64,000 nucleotides of DNA from Terasakiella sp033100395 (GCF_033100395.1 NZ_JAWLVJ010000008.1:1-64000); one strand, 5' to 3'; shown: positions 33,174 through 42,488, numbered from the stretch's first letter. Notes: a model not told the origin generated them from the sequence alone. Translations and numbers: made by a program.

Positions 33174-33247
33174 GTTCGGGGCTGTGTTTTTTTCTGTAAG
33201 CCATCTTCTTTCTTGTGCTGATTTAAAGCTTCGCTATAGTCACCCCT

Positions 33248-36088
33248 ATGACTGATATTTCGAACGCACCTGCAAAGCCTGAACACGTTTATCTGATTGA
33301 CGGTTCCAGCTTTATCTTCCGCGCTTATTTTGCCAATATGCGCAACCCGATGACCCGTAAAGACGGAACGCCCGTTGGCGCTGTTTACGGGTTCTGTTCC
33401 ATGCTGATGAAGCTGTTGAGCGATACGGACGCTGATCATGTGGCCGTGGTGTTTGATACCAAGCGCAAGACGTTTCGAAACGATATCTACCCGGAATATA
33501 AAGCACATCGCCCGCCACCCCCGGAAGATTTGATCCCGCAGTTTGATCTGGTACGTGAAGCGGTTGAAGCCTTTAACGTTGCACGCGTGGAAAAAGAAGG
33601 GTTTGAGGCGGACGATCTGATCGCGACTTACGCCAAGCAAGCTTCCAAGATGGGGGCACAGGTGACCATCGTGTCGATCGATAAAGATTTGATGCAACTG
33701 GTAGATGATAATATCTCCATGCTGGATACCATGAAAAACGTGGTGATCACCCATGACGAGGTGGTGGAAAAATTCGGCGTTGGCCCGGACCGGGTGGTTG
33801 ATGTACAGGCGCTGTCCGGTGATAAATCAGATAACGTCCCTGGTGTGGAAGGGATCGGTCCCAAGATCGCAGCGCAATTGATCAATGAATATGGTGATCT
33901 GGAAACGCTGTTGGAACGTGCAGGCGAGATCAAACAGAACAAACGCCGTGAACGTCTGATCGAACAGGCGAACCTTGCGCGTATTTCCAAACAGCTGGTG
34001 ACACTGGATCAGGACGTTGAAGTCGATGTGCCGCTGGAAAGTTTCGCCAATAAAGAACTGGATGCGGAAAAGCTGATCTCTTTCTTTGAAGAACAATCTT
34101 TCAAATCCCTGATCACCCGTATCGCTACCAAGTTCGGTGTGGAAGTTGAAGGCGAAGAACGGCATGAAGAACGCGGTGAAAACGGCGGTGTTGCCATTCC
34201 GTCTATTGCACAGTTGTGTCCGAAAGAAACATCTTATGAGCTGGTGCAGACAGAAGCTGACCTGAAGCGCTGGGTTGATCAATCCATGATCGCAGGTACC
34301 GTTGCAGTGGATACGGAAACCGACAGTCTGGATGCAACCTCTGCCAATCTGGTGGGTGTGTCGCTATCTTATGAAGTCGGGTCTGCCTGTTATATCCCGT
34401 TGCGTCACAAATCTGCGCAGCCAGAACAGACATCCCTGTTTGGTGATGAGGAAGAAACAACAGCAGCCGCACCAGAACAGGTGGATTTTGATACGGCGAT
34501 TGCCCTGTTAAAACCACTTCTGGAAGCGCCAAGTGTGCTGAAGGTGGGGCAGAACATCAAATATGATCTGCTGGTTTTAGGCAATCCGGATAACGGTGGG
34601 ATCAATGTCGCACCGATTGACGACACGATGGTGCTGTCTTACATCAATGATGGGGCGAAACATAAGCACGGGATGGATGCGCTTTCTGAGCTTCATTTCG
34701 GCATTACGCCCATTCCGTTTAAAGAAGTTTGTGGTACCGGGAAAAAGCAGATCACCTTTGATCTGGTGGAATTGGAAAAAGCACGCGATTACGCAGCAGA
34801 AGATGCTGATATTACGCTGCGTCTGCACAAGCTGTTGAAGCCACAATTGGCCGCAGAACAAAACGTTACCCTTTATGAGAAGATGGAACGACCGCTCATT
34901 CCCATCCTTGCCCTGATGGAAGGCAACGGCATCAAGGTAGACGTGCAGGAGCTGCGCAACATCAGTGAAGAATTCGGCAACCGTCTGAATGAACTTGAAA
35001 AAGAAATTCACGAATTGGCAGGCAAGGAATTTAACATTGCTTCGCCCAAACAGTTGGGTGAAGTGCTGTTTGATGACCTGGAACTGCCCGGTGGGAAAAA
35101 GGGCAAGACTGGCGCTTACCAAACAGGTGTCGGTGTGCTTGAAAAGCTCGCTGATGCTGGCCATGAAATCCCGGTCAAGGTGATGGAGTATCGCCAGCTG
35201 TCCAAACTGAAAAGTACTTATTCTGATGCCTTGATCGCACAGGTGAATGCCAAGACCGGACGGGTGCATACATCCTTCCAGCAGGCGGTGACCTCGACCG
35301 GGCGTCTCAGTTCATCTGATCCAAACCTGCAGAATATTCCGATCCGCACCGAAGAAGGTCGTCGTATTCGTCATGCTTTTGTGCCGGAAGAAGGCAAGAT
35401 TTTGATGGCGGCTGATTATTCGCAGATCGAATTGCGCCTGCTTGCCCATGTGGCCGGAATTGAAACGTTGAAACAAGCGTTTCATGACGGGGTGGATATC
35501 CACGCATTGACGGCATCGCAAGTGTTTGGTGTGCCTGTTGACGGGATGGACCCGATGGTGCGTCGAAATGCCAAGGCCATTAACTTCGGGATCATTTATG
35601 GTCAATCCCAATATGGCCTGGCGAAGCAACTTGGTATCAGTAATGATGAAGCTAAAGAATATATCACGGCCTATTTTGAGCAGTATCCGGGTATCCGCAC
35701 CTTTATGGATAACGCCAAGGAAGAAGCCAAGGAACATGGCTATGTGAAAACATTGTTTGGCCGTAAATGTTTTATCCCCGGTATCAATGATAAAAATGGC
35801 GCATTGCGTGCTATGGGTGAACGTGCAGCCATTAACGCACCGATCCAGGGCGGGGCGGCTGATATCATCAAACGTGCCATGATCCGATTGCCGGATGCCT
35901 TGCATGCAGCCAATTTATCTTCTAAGCTTTTGTTACAGGTCCATGACGAACTCGTCCTCGAAGTGACTCCGGAAGAAGAGCAAAAAACAAAAGAAGTTTT
36001 AAAAGAAGTAATGGAAGGGGCAGCTCAGCTCAGCGTACCGCTGGTGGTGGATGTGGGAACAGGCCAGAACTGGCAGGAAGCACATTGA
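33248..36088 (+). CDS. polA: DNA polymerase I
   Basis: A 946-residue three-domain polymerase used in Okazaki fragment processing and excision repair. Residues 1-290 are the 5'-3' flap nuclease (HVYLIDGSSFIFRAYFA; DDLIATYAK; GDKSDNVPGVEGIGPK). Residues about 330-530 are the 3'-5' proofreading domain with the DTE motif (AVDTETDSLD), the NIKYDLL aspartate and YAAEDAD, so proofreading looks intact. The polymerase domain follows, with motif A DYSQIELR, the O helix RRNAKAINFGIIYG and motif C VHDELVLE. Length is normal. Three small genes of one related family follow on the same strand, the first after 21 bases. Confidence 0.98.
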   Translation: MTDISNAPAKPEHVYLIDGSSFIFRAYFANMRNPMTRKDGTPVGAVYGFCSMLMKLLSDTDADHVAVVFDTKRKTFRNDIYPEYKAHRPPPPEDLIPQFDLVREAVEAFNVARVEKEGFEADDLIATYAKQASKMGAQVTIVSIDKDLMQLVDDNISMLDTMKNVVITHDEVVEKFGVGPDRVVDVQALSGDKSDNVPGVEGIGPKIAAQLINEYGDLETLLERAGEIKQNKRRERLIEQANLARISKQLVTLDQDVEVDVPLESFANKELDAEKLISFFEEQSFKSLITRIATKFGVEVEGEERHEERGENGGVAIPSIAQLCPKETSYELVQTEADLKRWVDQSMIAGTVAVDTETDSLDATSANLVGVSLSYEVGSACYIPLRHKSAQPEQTSLFGDEEETTAAAPEQVDFDTAIALLKPLLEAPSVLKVGQNIKYDLLVLGNPDNGGINVAPIDDTMVLSYINDGAKHKHGMDALSELHFGITPIPFKEVCGTGKKQITFDLVELEKARDYAAEDADITLRLHKLLKPQLAAEQNVTLYEKMERPLIPILALMEGNGIKVDVQELRNISEEFGNRLNELEKEIHELAGKEFNIASPKQLGEVLFDDLELPGGKKGKTGAYQTGVGVLEKLADAGHEIPVKVMEYRQLSKLKSTYSDALIAQVNAKTGRVHTSFQQAVTSTGRLSSSDPNLQNIPIRTEEGRRIRHAFVPEEGKILMAADYSQIELRLLAHVAGIETLKQAFHDGVDIHALTASQVFGVPVDGMDPMVRRNAKAINFGIIYGQSQYGLAKQLGISNDEAKEYITAYFEQYPGIRTFMDNAKEEAKEHGYVKTLFGRKCFIPGINDKNGALRAMGERAAINAPIQGGAADIIKRAMIRLPDALHAANLSSKLLLQVHDELVLEVTPEEEQKTKEVLKEVMEGAAQLSVPLVVDVGTGQNWQEAH

Positions 36089-36109
36089 TCTTTTGGGCTG
36101 TGGGAATAG

Positions 36110-36418
36110 ATGGCGCAGGAAATAAGAAAAATCGAATTCAATCTGGAAGAAACGCAAATGGCCATGCAGGTCTTTTGCGATAAAACCGGACAAAAATTCC
36201 CCGCAGGTAAAATATCGATGGTGGCTGCCGAAGCAGGTGGCCGCCTGAAGATTGAATTTAATAATGACGACAGCAAAATCATGCCCATGCGCGATAAGGA
36301 TATGCTGACGGCCTTGCTGGTCTTTTGTCAGGAAAAGGGAATACCTGTTCCCAAAGGCGGCAAGAAGGTCTTGAAGGCAGAAGGCGCAAAAGTCGTCATG
36401 CTGGTGAAGATGGGATAA
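36110..36418 (+). CDS. small alpha/beta protein, family member 1 (tandem trio)
   Basis: A 102-residue protein of unknown function. The N-terminal block EIRKIEFNLEETQMAMQVFCDKTG and the C-terminal block KDMLTALLVFCQEKGIPVPKGGKKVLKAEG match the corresponding parts of the genes at 36504 and 36984 (pattern R-K/R-I-E/D-F/Y near the start; ALLVxxxxxGIPxPxxxKKxL near the end). No signal peptide. GGGAATAG precedes the ATG, and polA ends 21 bases upstream, so it is probably read from the polA transcript. Confidence 0.65.
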   Translation: MAQEIRKIEFNLEETQMAMQVFCDKTGQKFPAGKISMVAAEAGGRLKIEFNNDDSKIMPMRDKDMLTALLVFCQEKGIPVPKGGKKVLKAEGAKVVMLVKMG

Positions 36419-36483
36419 ACACAAAAAAAGTGTCGCACCCTAGGGGTCTTACTGATAGGCGGGGATTCTGCCTTTTGTATATA

Positions 36484-36501
36484 TTGAAGTTATAACTTCA
36501 A
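36484..36501. promoter_or_regulatory. perfect 18-bp palindrome before the 36504 gene
   Basis: TTGAAGTTATAACTTCAA is a perfect dyad ending two bases before the ATG at 36504, and a TATATT -10-like element overlaps its left side. No Shine-Dalgarno is visible between it and the start. It looks like an operator placed over the promoter start region. Confidence 0.5.
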
Positions 36502-36503
36502 GT

Positions 36504-36848
36504 ATGCAGAGCCCCACGATGCCCATTGAAACCCGCCGAATTGATTTTAGTGATGTTGAGTTGAGAAACGCCCTGTCCCTTTATCAGGAAAAGACAGTGG
36601 GCGGTAAAGCCGTGTCTCATATCCGGGCTATGGGCAATGGTGATGACTTTTCAATCGTTGCAAAAGTATCATCAACCGATGGTCAAACGATCCAGAAAGT
36701 CTTTGATATTCCAACAAGTTTGGCGGTTCTGGTGCTCTATGCCAAACAAGCGAGTATTCCTTTGCCAAAGGCCGCGAACAAAAGCCTATCTGCGACGGAA
36801 TTTGGCGGGATTTCCCTGAGTGTGCGCTATCTGCATAAGGTGATTTGA
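36504..36848 (+). CDS. small alpha/beta protein, family member 2 (tandem trio)
   Basis: 114 residues (109 if it starts at ATG 36519). It shares with the 36984 gene ETRRIDFSDVELRNALSLYQEK, FSIVAKVSS, KVFDI, AVLVLYAKQASIPLP and KSLSATEFGGISLSVRY; identity between the two is obvious by eye, and the 36110 gene is a more distant member. Function unknown. The first ATG lies just after an 18-bp palindrome, and no clear ribosome site is seen, so leaderless or palindrome-controlled translation is possible. It is flanked by 85 bases without a gene upstream. Confidence 0.65.
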   Translation: MQSPTMPIETRRIDFSDVELRNALSLYQEKTVGGKAVSHIRAMGNGDDFSIVAKVSSTDGQTIQKVFDIPTSLAVLVLYAKQASIPLPKAANKSLSATEFGGISLSVRYLHKVI

Positions 36849-36983
36849 TCGCGCGAGATGCCCCTTTATGGTTGTTTATCTTTTTTAAATTTAAAATTTT
36901 TTAGCTATATCACTCAAATAGGGGATGTCGTCTGGGTTGAGAGAGGTCATACATTATGTATAACTTTTCAAGGGGTACGCAAG

Positions 36984-37391
36984 ATGCCATCAGAAGTCAG
37001 ACGGATAGATTATACGGAAATTGAACTGCGCAATGCACTGTCGCTTTACCAGTCCAAAATGGAAGGGGGCGAAGCCACAGATGGCCGCGTTTCAGGGATC
37101 AAGGTTATGGGAGGCGATGAATTCAACATCGTTGCCAAAGTCTCTTCACCAGAACAGCATGAAGTCGGCCGCAAGGTCTTTGATCATGCCACCACGGTGG
37201 CGGTGATGGTGCTGTTTTCAAAACGCGCAGGTATTCCCTTGCCGCGAAAAGGGCGCAAAATGCTGGCCCCAACCAAGTTTGGCGGGGTGGCGATGACCAT
37301 TCGATATAACCACAGTGTTGCCGATGGCGTGATGCCTGCCATGAAAATGGCCCAGGCAAAAGCTAGTCAGCCGATGAACGCATCGATGTGA
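36984..37391 (+). CDS. small alpha/beta protein, family member 3 (tandem trio)
   Basis: 135 residues. The N-terminus SEVRRIDYTEIELRNALSLYQSKMEGGEA is close to the 36504 product, and it adds a C-terminal tail of about 25 residues (PAMKMAQAKASQPMNASM). ATG 36984 is preferred over an upstream in-frame ATG at 36858 because AAGGGG lies upstream and family similarity begins here. Its end overlaps the convergent DUF423 gene by 29 bases. No function can be assigned. Confidence 0.65.
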   Translation: MPSEVRRIDYTEIELRNALSLYQSKMEGGEATDGRVSGIKVMGGDEFNIVAKVSSPEQHEVGRKVFDHATTVAVMVLFSKRAGIPLPRKGRKMLAPTKFGGVAMTIRYNHSVADGVMPAMKMAQAKASQPMNASM

Positions 37392-37737
37392 GCCCATAGG
37401 CAAGGATCGATAGCCAGCCCAAAATAAAGCAGCTGCCGCCAATGGGGGCTGACATAGCAAACAGGCTGGTTTCGCGAAAGCCCAGACTATAAAGGCTACC
37501 GCAGAAAAGAAGTATCCCGGCGGTGAAAAAGACGCCGGAGATTGTCAGTATTTTGGAAGTGTGGCTTTTCAGAAAGACTGCGATGCCAAAGATCACAAGT
37601 GCGTGCCACATTTGATATTGCACGGCCTTGTCAATCAGTTCCCGACCATAGTCAGACAGGTCCGCATGGGCAGATACCGCCCCTGTTATGACGGCTGTTG
37701 CGCCAAAGAGACCGGAAAGCGCAAACCACGGTGTCAT
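37363..37737 (-). CDS. DUF423 family membrane protein
   Basis: 124 residues with four predicted membrane helices: ALSGLFGATAVITGAVSAHA, MWHALVIFGIAVFL, ILTISGVFFTAGILLFCGSLY and GSCFILGWLSILAYG. The AHA motif after the first helix and the GAxxxFGxxGxHAL-type pattern are those of DUF423 (YwdK-like) proteins, whose function is unknown. The ATG overlaps the DUF1178 stop codon by 4 bases (ATGA), so the two are translationally coupled. The 3' end overlaps the convergent trio gene. Confidence 0.88.
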   Translation of the reverse strand: MTPWFALSGLFGATAVITGAVSAHADLSDYGRELIDKAVQYQMWHALVIFGIAVFLKSHTSKILTISGVFFTAGILLFCGSLYSLGFRETSLFAMSAPIGGSCFILGWLSILAYGLTSMRSSAD

Positions 37738-37979
37738 GCGTTTTGCATCGCTGGACAGCCCGTATTGCCGCACATGGGGGCAGAGGCACAGGAGGGGGCA
37801 GGCGGTTGCGCAGCAGCAGCGGCAACATTGGGGGCCATGATGGTTTTCGCCACATCTGTTGATCCACATTCCGGGCAAGATAATTCACCGGCGGCCAGTT
37901 GTTCATCAAATTTGGAAGAGCTTGCAAACCAGTCTTCATAGACATGGCCCTGATCACAGCGCAGTTTATATTTAATCAT
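37734..37979 (-). CDS. DUF1178 family zinc-ribbon-like protein
   Basis: 81 residues beginning MIKYKLRCDQGHVYEDWFASSSKFDEQ, the standard DUF1178 opening, with a CPECGSTDV cysteine pair and an early RCDQGH motif that probably bind one zinc, then an Ala/Pro-rich segment and a Cys-containing tail (CASAPMCGNTGCP). Function unknown. Coupled to DUF423 and 17 bases downstream of slyX. Confidence 0.9.
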   Translation of the reverse strand: MIKYKLRCDQGHVYEDWFASSSKFDEQLAAGELSCPECGSTDVAKTIMAPNVAAAAAQPPAPSCASAPMCGNTGCPAMQNA

Positions 37980-37996
37980 GGCGTTTTCCTTTTGGC

Positions 37997-38200
37997 TTAA
38001 TAATGCGGCGGCAGATACGGCGCATCATCAATTTCTGTCTGTGTAAGTGTTTTCAGACGCTGCTTCAAGGCTTGTATCTCTTTGCCCTGTTTTTCAATGA
38101 CCTGCCATTGCTCGTAGATGGTGCTGTTCAGTTCATCAATGGTGGAATCCTGATGGGTCAGGCGGATTTCAAGCTCGGTGATCCGATCTTCGATGCTCAT
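37997..38200 (-). CDS. slyX: SlyX family protein
   Basis: A 67-residue coiled-coil protein (residues 1-52, DRITELEIRLTHQDSTIDELNSTIYEQWQVIEKQ) ending in the conserved PYLPPHY tail. The SlyX family is widespread and its function is unknown. First gene of a slyX-DUF1178-DUF423 operon, divergent from msrP. Confidence 0.92.
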   Translation of the reverse strand: MSIEDRITELEIRLTHQDSTIDELNSTIYEQWQVIEKQGKEIQALKQRLKTLTQTEIDDAPYLPPHY

Positions 38201-38294
38201 GGCTGCTCACGAAAAAGTTATCAAATGTTGGAGGCGCGCTTCTCTTTACCATATTAGAGTAAGGGGCAGGTAACGTTTTTAAAGCGAGAAAATC

Positions 38295-39239
38295 ATGTTG
38301 ATCAAAAATCGAATTGCAAGTGACCCGAAATCTTTTGAGATTACGCCCAAATCCACCTATCTGGATCGCCGGACGTTCTTGAAAGGGGGCGCTGCTTTGG
38401 CCGGGGCTGCTTTATTTCCCTGGAATGTAAATGCCGCCATGCCAATGAAATTCGAAAATCTGGTGAAAAGCCCCTTTAGCACTGATGAACCTGTCAATAA
38501 ATATGACGATGTCACCAGCTATAACAATTTCTATGAATTCGGCACGGGCAAGGACGACCCCTACAATAATTCCGGCGATTTCAACAACCGCCCCTGGACG
38601 GTGCAGGTCGATGGTCTGTGTGATAAGCCCGGCACATTGGATATTGATGACCTGCTGACCAAATTCCAGCAGGAAGAACGGATTTATCGCATGCGCTGTG
38701 TAGAAGCCTGGTCCATGGTAATCCCTTGGGTCGGTGTGGAACTGGGATCAATCCTTAAGAAGTTCGAACCCAATTCAAAGGCCAAATATGTCGAATTCAC
38801 CACACTGGTTGATAAAGACCGTTTCCCTGGTCAGAAATATCCAACTATCCCCTGGCCTTATACAGAAGGTTTGCGTATGGATGAAGCCATGCACCCGCTG
38901 ACTTTGATGGCGACAGGTATTTTTGGGGAAGAACTGCCAGCCCAAAATGGCGCACCCCTGCGTCTGGTGGTGCCTTGGAAATATGGTTTTAAAAGCATCA
39001 AGTCTATCATTCGCATCCGTTTTGTTGATAAAGAACCCCGTTCCACATGGATGCAGCAGGCCCCGGCTGAATATGGTTTTTATGCCAACGTTAACCCGGC
39101 GGTGGACCACCCGCGCTGGTCCCAGGCCAAAGAACGCCGTATTGGTGAATTCTTCCGCCGTCCGACCTCCGCCTTTAATGGCTATGGGGAAGAGGTTGCC
39201 CATCTCTATAAAGGGATGGATTTAAGGAAGTTCTATTAA
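38295..39239 (+). CDS. msrP: methionine sulfoxide reductase MsrP, molybdenum subunit
   Basis: A periplasmic Mo-cofactor enzyme that repairs oxidised methionines in envelope proteins. The 314-residue precursor has a Tat signal at about 26-49 (DRRTFLKGGAALAGAALFP), then the sulfite-oxidase-like domain, with the Mo-ligating cysteine in RMRCVEAWSMV (about residue 136). The YEFGTGKDDPYNNSG and WKYGFKSIKSI segments are typical of MsrP/YedY. The stop codon overlaps the msrQ ATG by one base (TAATG). Confidence 0.97.
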   Translation: MLIKNRIASDPKSFEITPKSTYLDRRTFLKGGAALAGAALFPWNVNAAMPMKFENLVKSPFSTDEPVNKYDDVTSYNNFYEFGTGKDDPYNNSGDFNNRPWTVQVDGLCDKPGTLDIDDLLTKFQQEERIYRMRCVEAWSMVIPWVGVELGSILKKFEPNSKAKYVEFTTLVDKDRFPGQKYPTIPWPYTEGLRMDEAMHPLTLMATGIFGEELPAQNGAPLRLVVPWKYGFKSIKSIIRIRFVDKEPRSTWMQQAPAEYGFYANVNPAVDHPRWSQAKERRIGEFFRRPTSAFNGYGEEVAHLYKGMDLRKFY

Positions 39240-39859
39240 TGGCCCGCAAGAAGAAAATTCCGGTAAAGCCCTTTGTCTTTGTTGCTTGTCTTGGGCCTGC
39301 CCTTTGGCTGGTCTATGGCACCTTTAATGGTTTACTGGGCGCAAATCCGATTGAAACCATCTTGCGTGACCTGGGCGATTGGGCGTTGCGTTTTATCTTG
39401 TTGGGTCTTGCCATCAGTCCGGTGCGCCGGGTGACAGGCTGGGCCTGGGTGATGCGCTATCGCCGCATGATCGGGCTTTATGCCTTTTTCTATGCCTTCA
39501 TGCATCTGGCGATCTATATCGGGGTGGATCATTTCTTTGATTGGGCGACCATCGGGAAAGATATCGTCAAACGTCCCTATATCACCATCGGTATGTCGGC
39601 CTTGTTATTGCTGATCCCACTGGCGGTAACATCACCAAAAGCCATGGTGCGCAAGATGGGGGCGGGGCGTTGGAAGAAATTGCATAAGCTGGTTTATCCC
39701 ATTGCCATTGCAGGCGTTGTCCATTTCTTCCTGCTGGTCAAAGCCGATGTGCGTGAGCCTTTGGTTTACGCGGCCATTCTGGTCGTGTTGCTGGGGGAAC
39801 GTTTGTATCGCAAGTACCCCCATATGCTGCCGTTGCCATCAAAAAAGGCCATGAGCTAA
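39239..39859 (+). CDS. msrQ: MsrQ, haem-binding membrane subunit
   Basis: A 206-residue ferric-reductase-like integral membrane protein that passes electrons from the quinone pool to MsrP. Six helices are visible; haem-ligand histidines lie in YAFMHLAIYIGVDH and in KLHKLVYPIAIAGVVHFF. It is translationally coupled to msrP, the standard pair. Confidence 0.97.
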   Translation: MARKKKIPVKPFVFVACLGPALWLVYGTFNGLLGANPIETILRDLGDWALRFILLGLAISPVRRVTGWAWVMRYRRMIGLYAFFYAFMHLAIYIGVDHFFDWATIGKDIVKRPYITIGMSALLLLIPLAVTSPKAMVRKMGAGRWKKLHKLVYPIAIAGVVHFFLLVKADVREPLVYAAILVVLLGERLYRKYPHMLPLPSKKAMS

Positions 39860-39933
39860 ATTCTCCCAGAGAATAGTTGTTGCAAATAATTATTAATTGC
39901 GTTATTTAGCCTCCATCAACAATGGAGCGATCA

Positions 39934-40392
39934 ATGCAGGTTAATCAGACTCAAACTTATGTAGATTTAAACGAGACCTTGGCCCTACGGATCATCCGGT
40001 CCTGTCCAAAGGCTTTGCAGGGAAGCGGGTTGGAAGAACGTCATTGCGCCGATATTTGCCGTTTTAAAAAGAAGCTGCAAATGTCATCGCGCAGACAAAT
40101 TGAACTTTATTCGCAAAATTATCCCTCCATTTCCGGTGACGAAAGATGCCTGATCAACGCCATGGCTGCGGCACAATCGGGACATCAGGATATAGTCCGC
40201 CAGTTCCTGAACTGGTTATTGCCTCATTGGGCGGTGGATCAGTTTGAAGAAGACTTGGGGAATATTGCAGCTATCTTTAAGGAGATTGATATTGATCTGA
40301 CCCTCAAATTCACCACCCCTCCAGCACGCCGCGAAGTTGCAGGGCTTTATGCGGTGATTGGATCGAATCGGCTGTTTGATGGTGTGGCCTGA
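39934..40392 (+). CDS. hypothetical protein, 152 aa
   Basis: No family recognised. The product is soluble with two Cys near residues 28-50 (RSCPKAL, HCADICRFKKK) and mixed helical content. ATG 39934 follows GGAG by 7 bases; an ATG four codons earlier (39922) lacks such a site. It is a single gene between msrQ and iorA. Confidence 0.6.
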   Translation: MQVNQTQTYVDLNETLALRIIRSCPKALQGSGLEERHCADICRFKKKLQMSSRRQIELYSQNYPSISGDERCLINAMAAAQSGHQDIVRQFLNWLLPHWAVDQFEEDLGNIAAIFKEIDIDLTLKFTTPPARREVAGLYAVIGSNRLFDGVA

Positions 40393-40637
40393 TCCGGGTT
40401 TTATCCCTTTCTCACAGAAACTCGGAAAATTTGTGTGGGTATGGGCTAAATGTAATCATTAAAAAATATGACACATTAACATGAAATTTATGATTCAATA
40501 TGTAACGCTTTGAATTTATAGTTCATAAGATTTAAATTTTTAAAAATAATATTTCAAAAAATCTAGGTTTCTCGACCTTTTTCACGTAATTTTGCCCCTG
40601 CTAAAAATGGTGAATTATGTAAGACAGGTTGGAAAGC
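40393..40637. other. AT-rich intergenic region upstream of iorA
   Basis: About 245 bases with no gene. It is strongly AT-rich with long A and T stretches. No convincing promoter, FNR-type palindrome or riboswitch was recognised. It must carry the iorAB promoter. Confidence 0.5.
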
Positions 40638-42488
40638 ATGAATGCAATTGTAAAAGCCCACGCTCAGACCAAACATCTGTTGTCCGGGAATGAAGCGCTC
40701 GCGCGTGGCGTCTGGGAAGCCGGTGTCAATGTGGCGACCGCTTATCCCGGCACACCTTCAACGGAAATTCTGGAAAATCTCGCACTCTATCCTGATATTC
40801 ATGCCCAATGGTCGGTGAATGAAAAGGTATCTCTGGAAGTCGCCATCGGGGCCTGTGTTGTGGGGTCTCGTGCTTTCTGTGCCATGAAACATGTGGGGGT
40901 AAATGTGGCCTCCGATGCGCTGATGTCGCAAACCCTTGCCGGGGTGAACGGCGGGTTGGTGATTGCGATTGCCGATGATGTGGGCTTGTCTTCCTCACAG
41001 AATGAACAGGATTCTCGCTTCTGGGGGCGCTTTGGGCATTTGCCGATTTTGGAACCATGCGATAGTCAGGAAGCTTACGAGATGGGCATTCGCGCGTTTG
41101 AACTTTCTGAACAGTTTGGTGTGCCTGTCCTGATCCGCATGACGACGCGGGTCTGTCACGTTAAAGGAATTGTCGAAGTTGGGGAACGTCAGACCTATGA
41201 ACATAAAGGCTTTCTGGATGATCCGACCAAATGGGTCATGGTGCCTGCCAATGCAAAGAATCTTTTAAAGACGCAGGGCGAACGCGACATCATCCTGAAA
41301 AACTATGCCAATGAATGTGACCTCAACCGCATCGAAGAAGGATCAGATACGCGAGTTGGTTTTGTGACGTCTGGTCCGGCATATCTTCATGTCAAAGAAA
41401 CTTTCCCACATGCCTCTATCTTCAAGATGGGCCTGTCCTGTCCGGTGCCGATTGAGAAGATCAGACGCTTTTCTGAAACAGTGGACAAGCTGATTGTCGT
41501 GGAAGAAACCGAACCTCTTGTGGAAACAGAATTGCTGGCCGCAGGTGTTCAGGTGCACGGTAAAGATATTCTGCCAAAGACCGGGGAACTTAGCCCGCTC
41601 GTGATCGAAGGACCGATCCGGAAATTGCTGGGGGAAACGGTGGAAGAACTGGAAGATGACGCCATGCCTGTCTTCCCACGCCCACCCACCATGTGTGTGG
41701 CCTGTCCGCATCTTTCGCCCTATTACTGCCTGTCCAAAATCCATAAGAAAATCCGCATTGCTGGCGACATTGGATGCTACACATTGGGCGCTGGGCATCC
41801 GTGGAAAGCGCTGGATACGACCACCTGCATGGGCGCATCGATCTCTATGGCGCTCGGCATGACGCTGGGGGCATCGGATGAAGATAAAGACAAGCCTGTG
41901 GTGGCGGTGATCGGTGATTCCACTTTCCTACATATGGGACTGCAGCCGTTGTTGGATGTGATCTATAACCAGGGCAATGTCACGGTAATGTTGCTGGATA
42001 ACCGTACCACCGGGATGACAGGCGGGCAGGAACATGCCGGCACCGGCTTTGATATCAACGGGAACGAGGCCCCGCGTGCGGACTTTGTTAAAATTGTTGA
42101 AGCTGTTGGTGTAAAGCCGGAACGAATCCGCAAAGTAAACCCCTATGAAATGCCAGAGATGTTTAAGGTCATCAAGGAAGAGATCAAACAGAATGAACCT
42201 TCGGTCATCATTACAGATCAGCCGTGCGTTTTGACAGATCGCTTTGTGAAGCATGAGCCTCTGGAAGTGATTGATGGCTGTACGGGCTGTGGTAACTGTC
42301 TGTCTACTGGGTGCCCTGCCATTATCGTGACGCACCGGGAAACCGAAACGCGCAAATCCGGCAAGGAAGTTGAAAAAGCCTTTGTGAAAATTGAATCCAT
42401 CGCCTGTACGGGCTGTGATCTCTGCGTCAAGACATGCGGGCCGGATGTGATTAAACCGATCAATTTCAGAAAGGAGTTTATCGCATGA
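40638..42488 (+). CDS. iorA: indolepyruvate ferredoxin oxidoreductase, alpha subunit
   Basis: Oxidatively decarboxylates aryl pyruvates (indolepyruvate, phenylpyruvate, 4-hydroxyphenylpyruvate) to aryl-acetyl-CoA with ferredoxin as acceptor. The 616-residue subunit has the pyruvate domain (YPGTPSTEILENLALYPDI; AVSDALM-like region), the TPP-binding domain (GDIGCYTLGAG; VIGDSTFLHMGL; NRTTGMTGGQEH) and a C-terminal ferredoxin part with two clusters, CTGCGNCLSTGCP and CTGCDLCVKTCGP. ATG 40638 has GGAAAG upstream and is preferred to TTG 40629. It overlaps iorB by 4 bases. The oxygen-sensitive enzyme fits amino acid breakdown under low oxygen. Confidence 0.96.
   Translation: MNAIVKAHAQTKHLLSGNEALARGVWEAGVNVATAYPGTPSTEILENLALYPDIHAQWSVNEKVSLEVAIGACVVGSRAFCAMKHVGVNVASDALMSQTLAGVNGGLVIAIADDVGLSSSQNEQDSRFWGRFGHLPILEPCDSQEAYEMGIRAFELSEQFGVPVLIRMTTRVCHVKGIVEVGERQTYEHKGFLDDPTKWVMVPANAKNLLKTQGERDIILKNYANECDLNRIEEGSDTRVGFVTSGPAYLHVKETFPHASIFKMGLSCPVPIEKIRRFSETVDKLIVVEETEPLVETELLAAGVQVHGKDILPKTGELSPLVIEGPIRKLLGETVEELEDDAMPVFPRPPTMCVACPHLSPYYCLSKIHKKIRIAGDIGCYTLGAGHPWKALDTTTCMGASISMALGMTLGASDEDKDKPVVAVIGDSTFLHMGLQPLLDVIYNQGNVTVMLLDNRTTGMTGGQEHAGTGFDINGNEAPRADFVKIVEAVGVKPERIRKVNPYEMPEMFKVIKEEIKQNEPSVIITDQPCVLTDRFVKHEPLEVIDGCTGCGNCLSTGCPAIIVTHRETETRKSGKEVEKAFVKIESIACTGCDLCVKTCGPDVIKPINFRKEFIA

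Noticed and set aside
34577..35269. 230-codon frame antisense to polA
   Set aside because: Artefact of codon bias on the opposite strand; polA is intact and highly conserved here.
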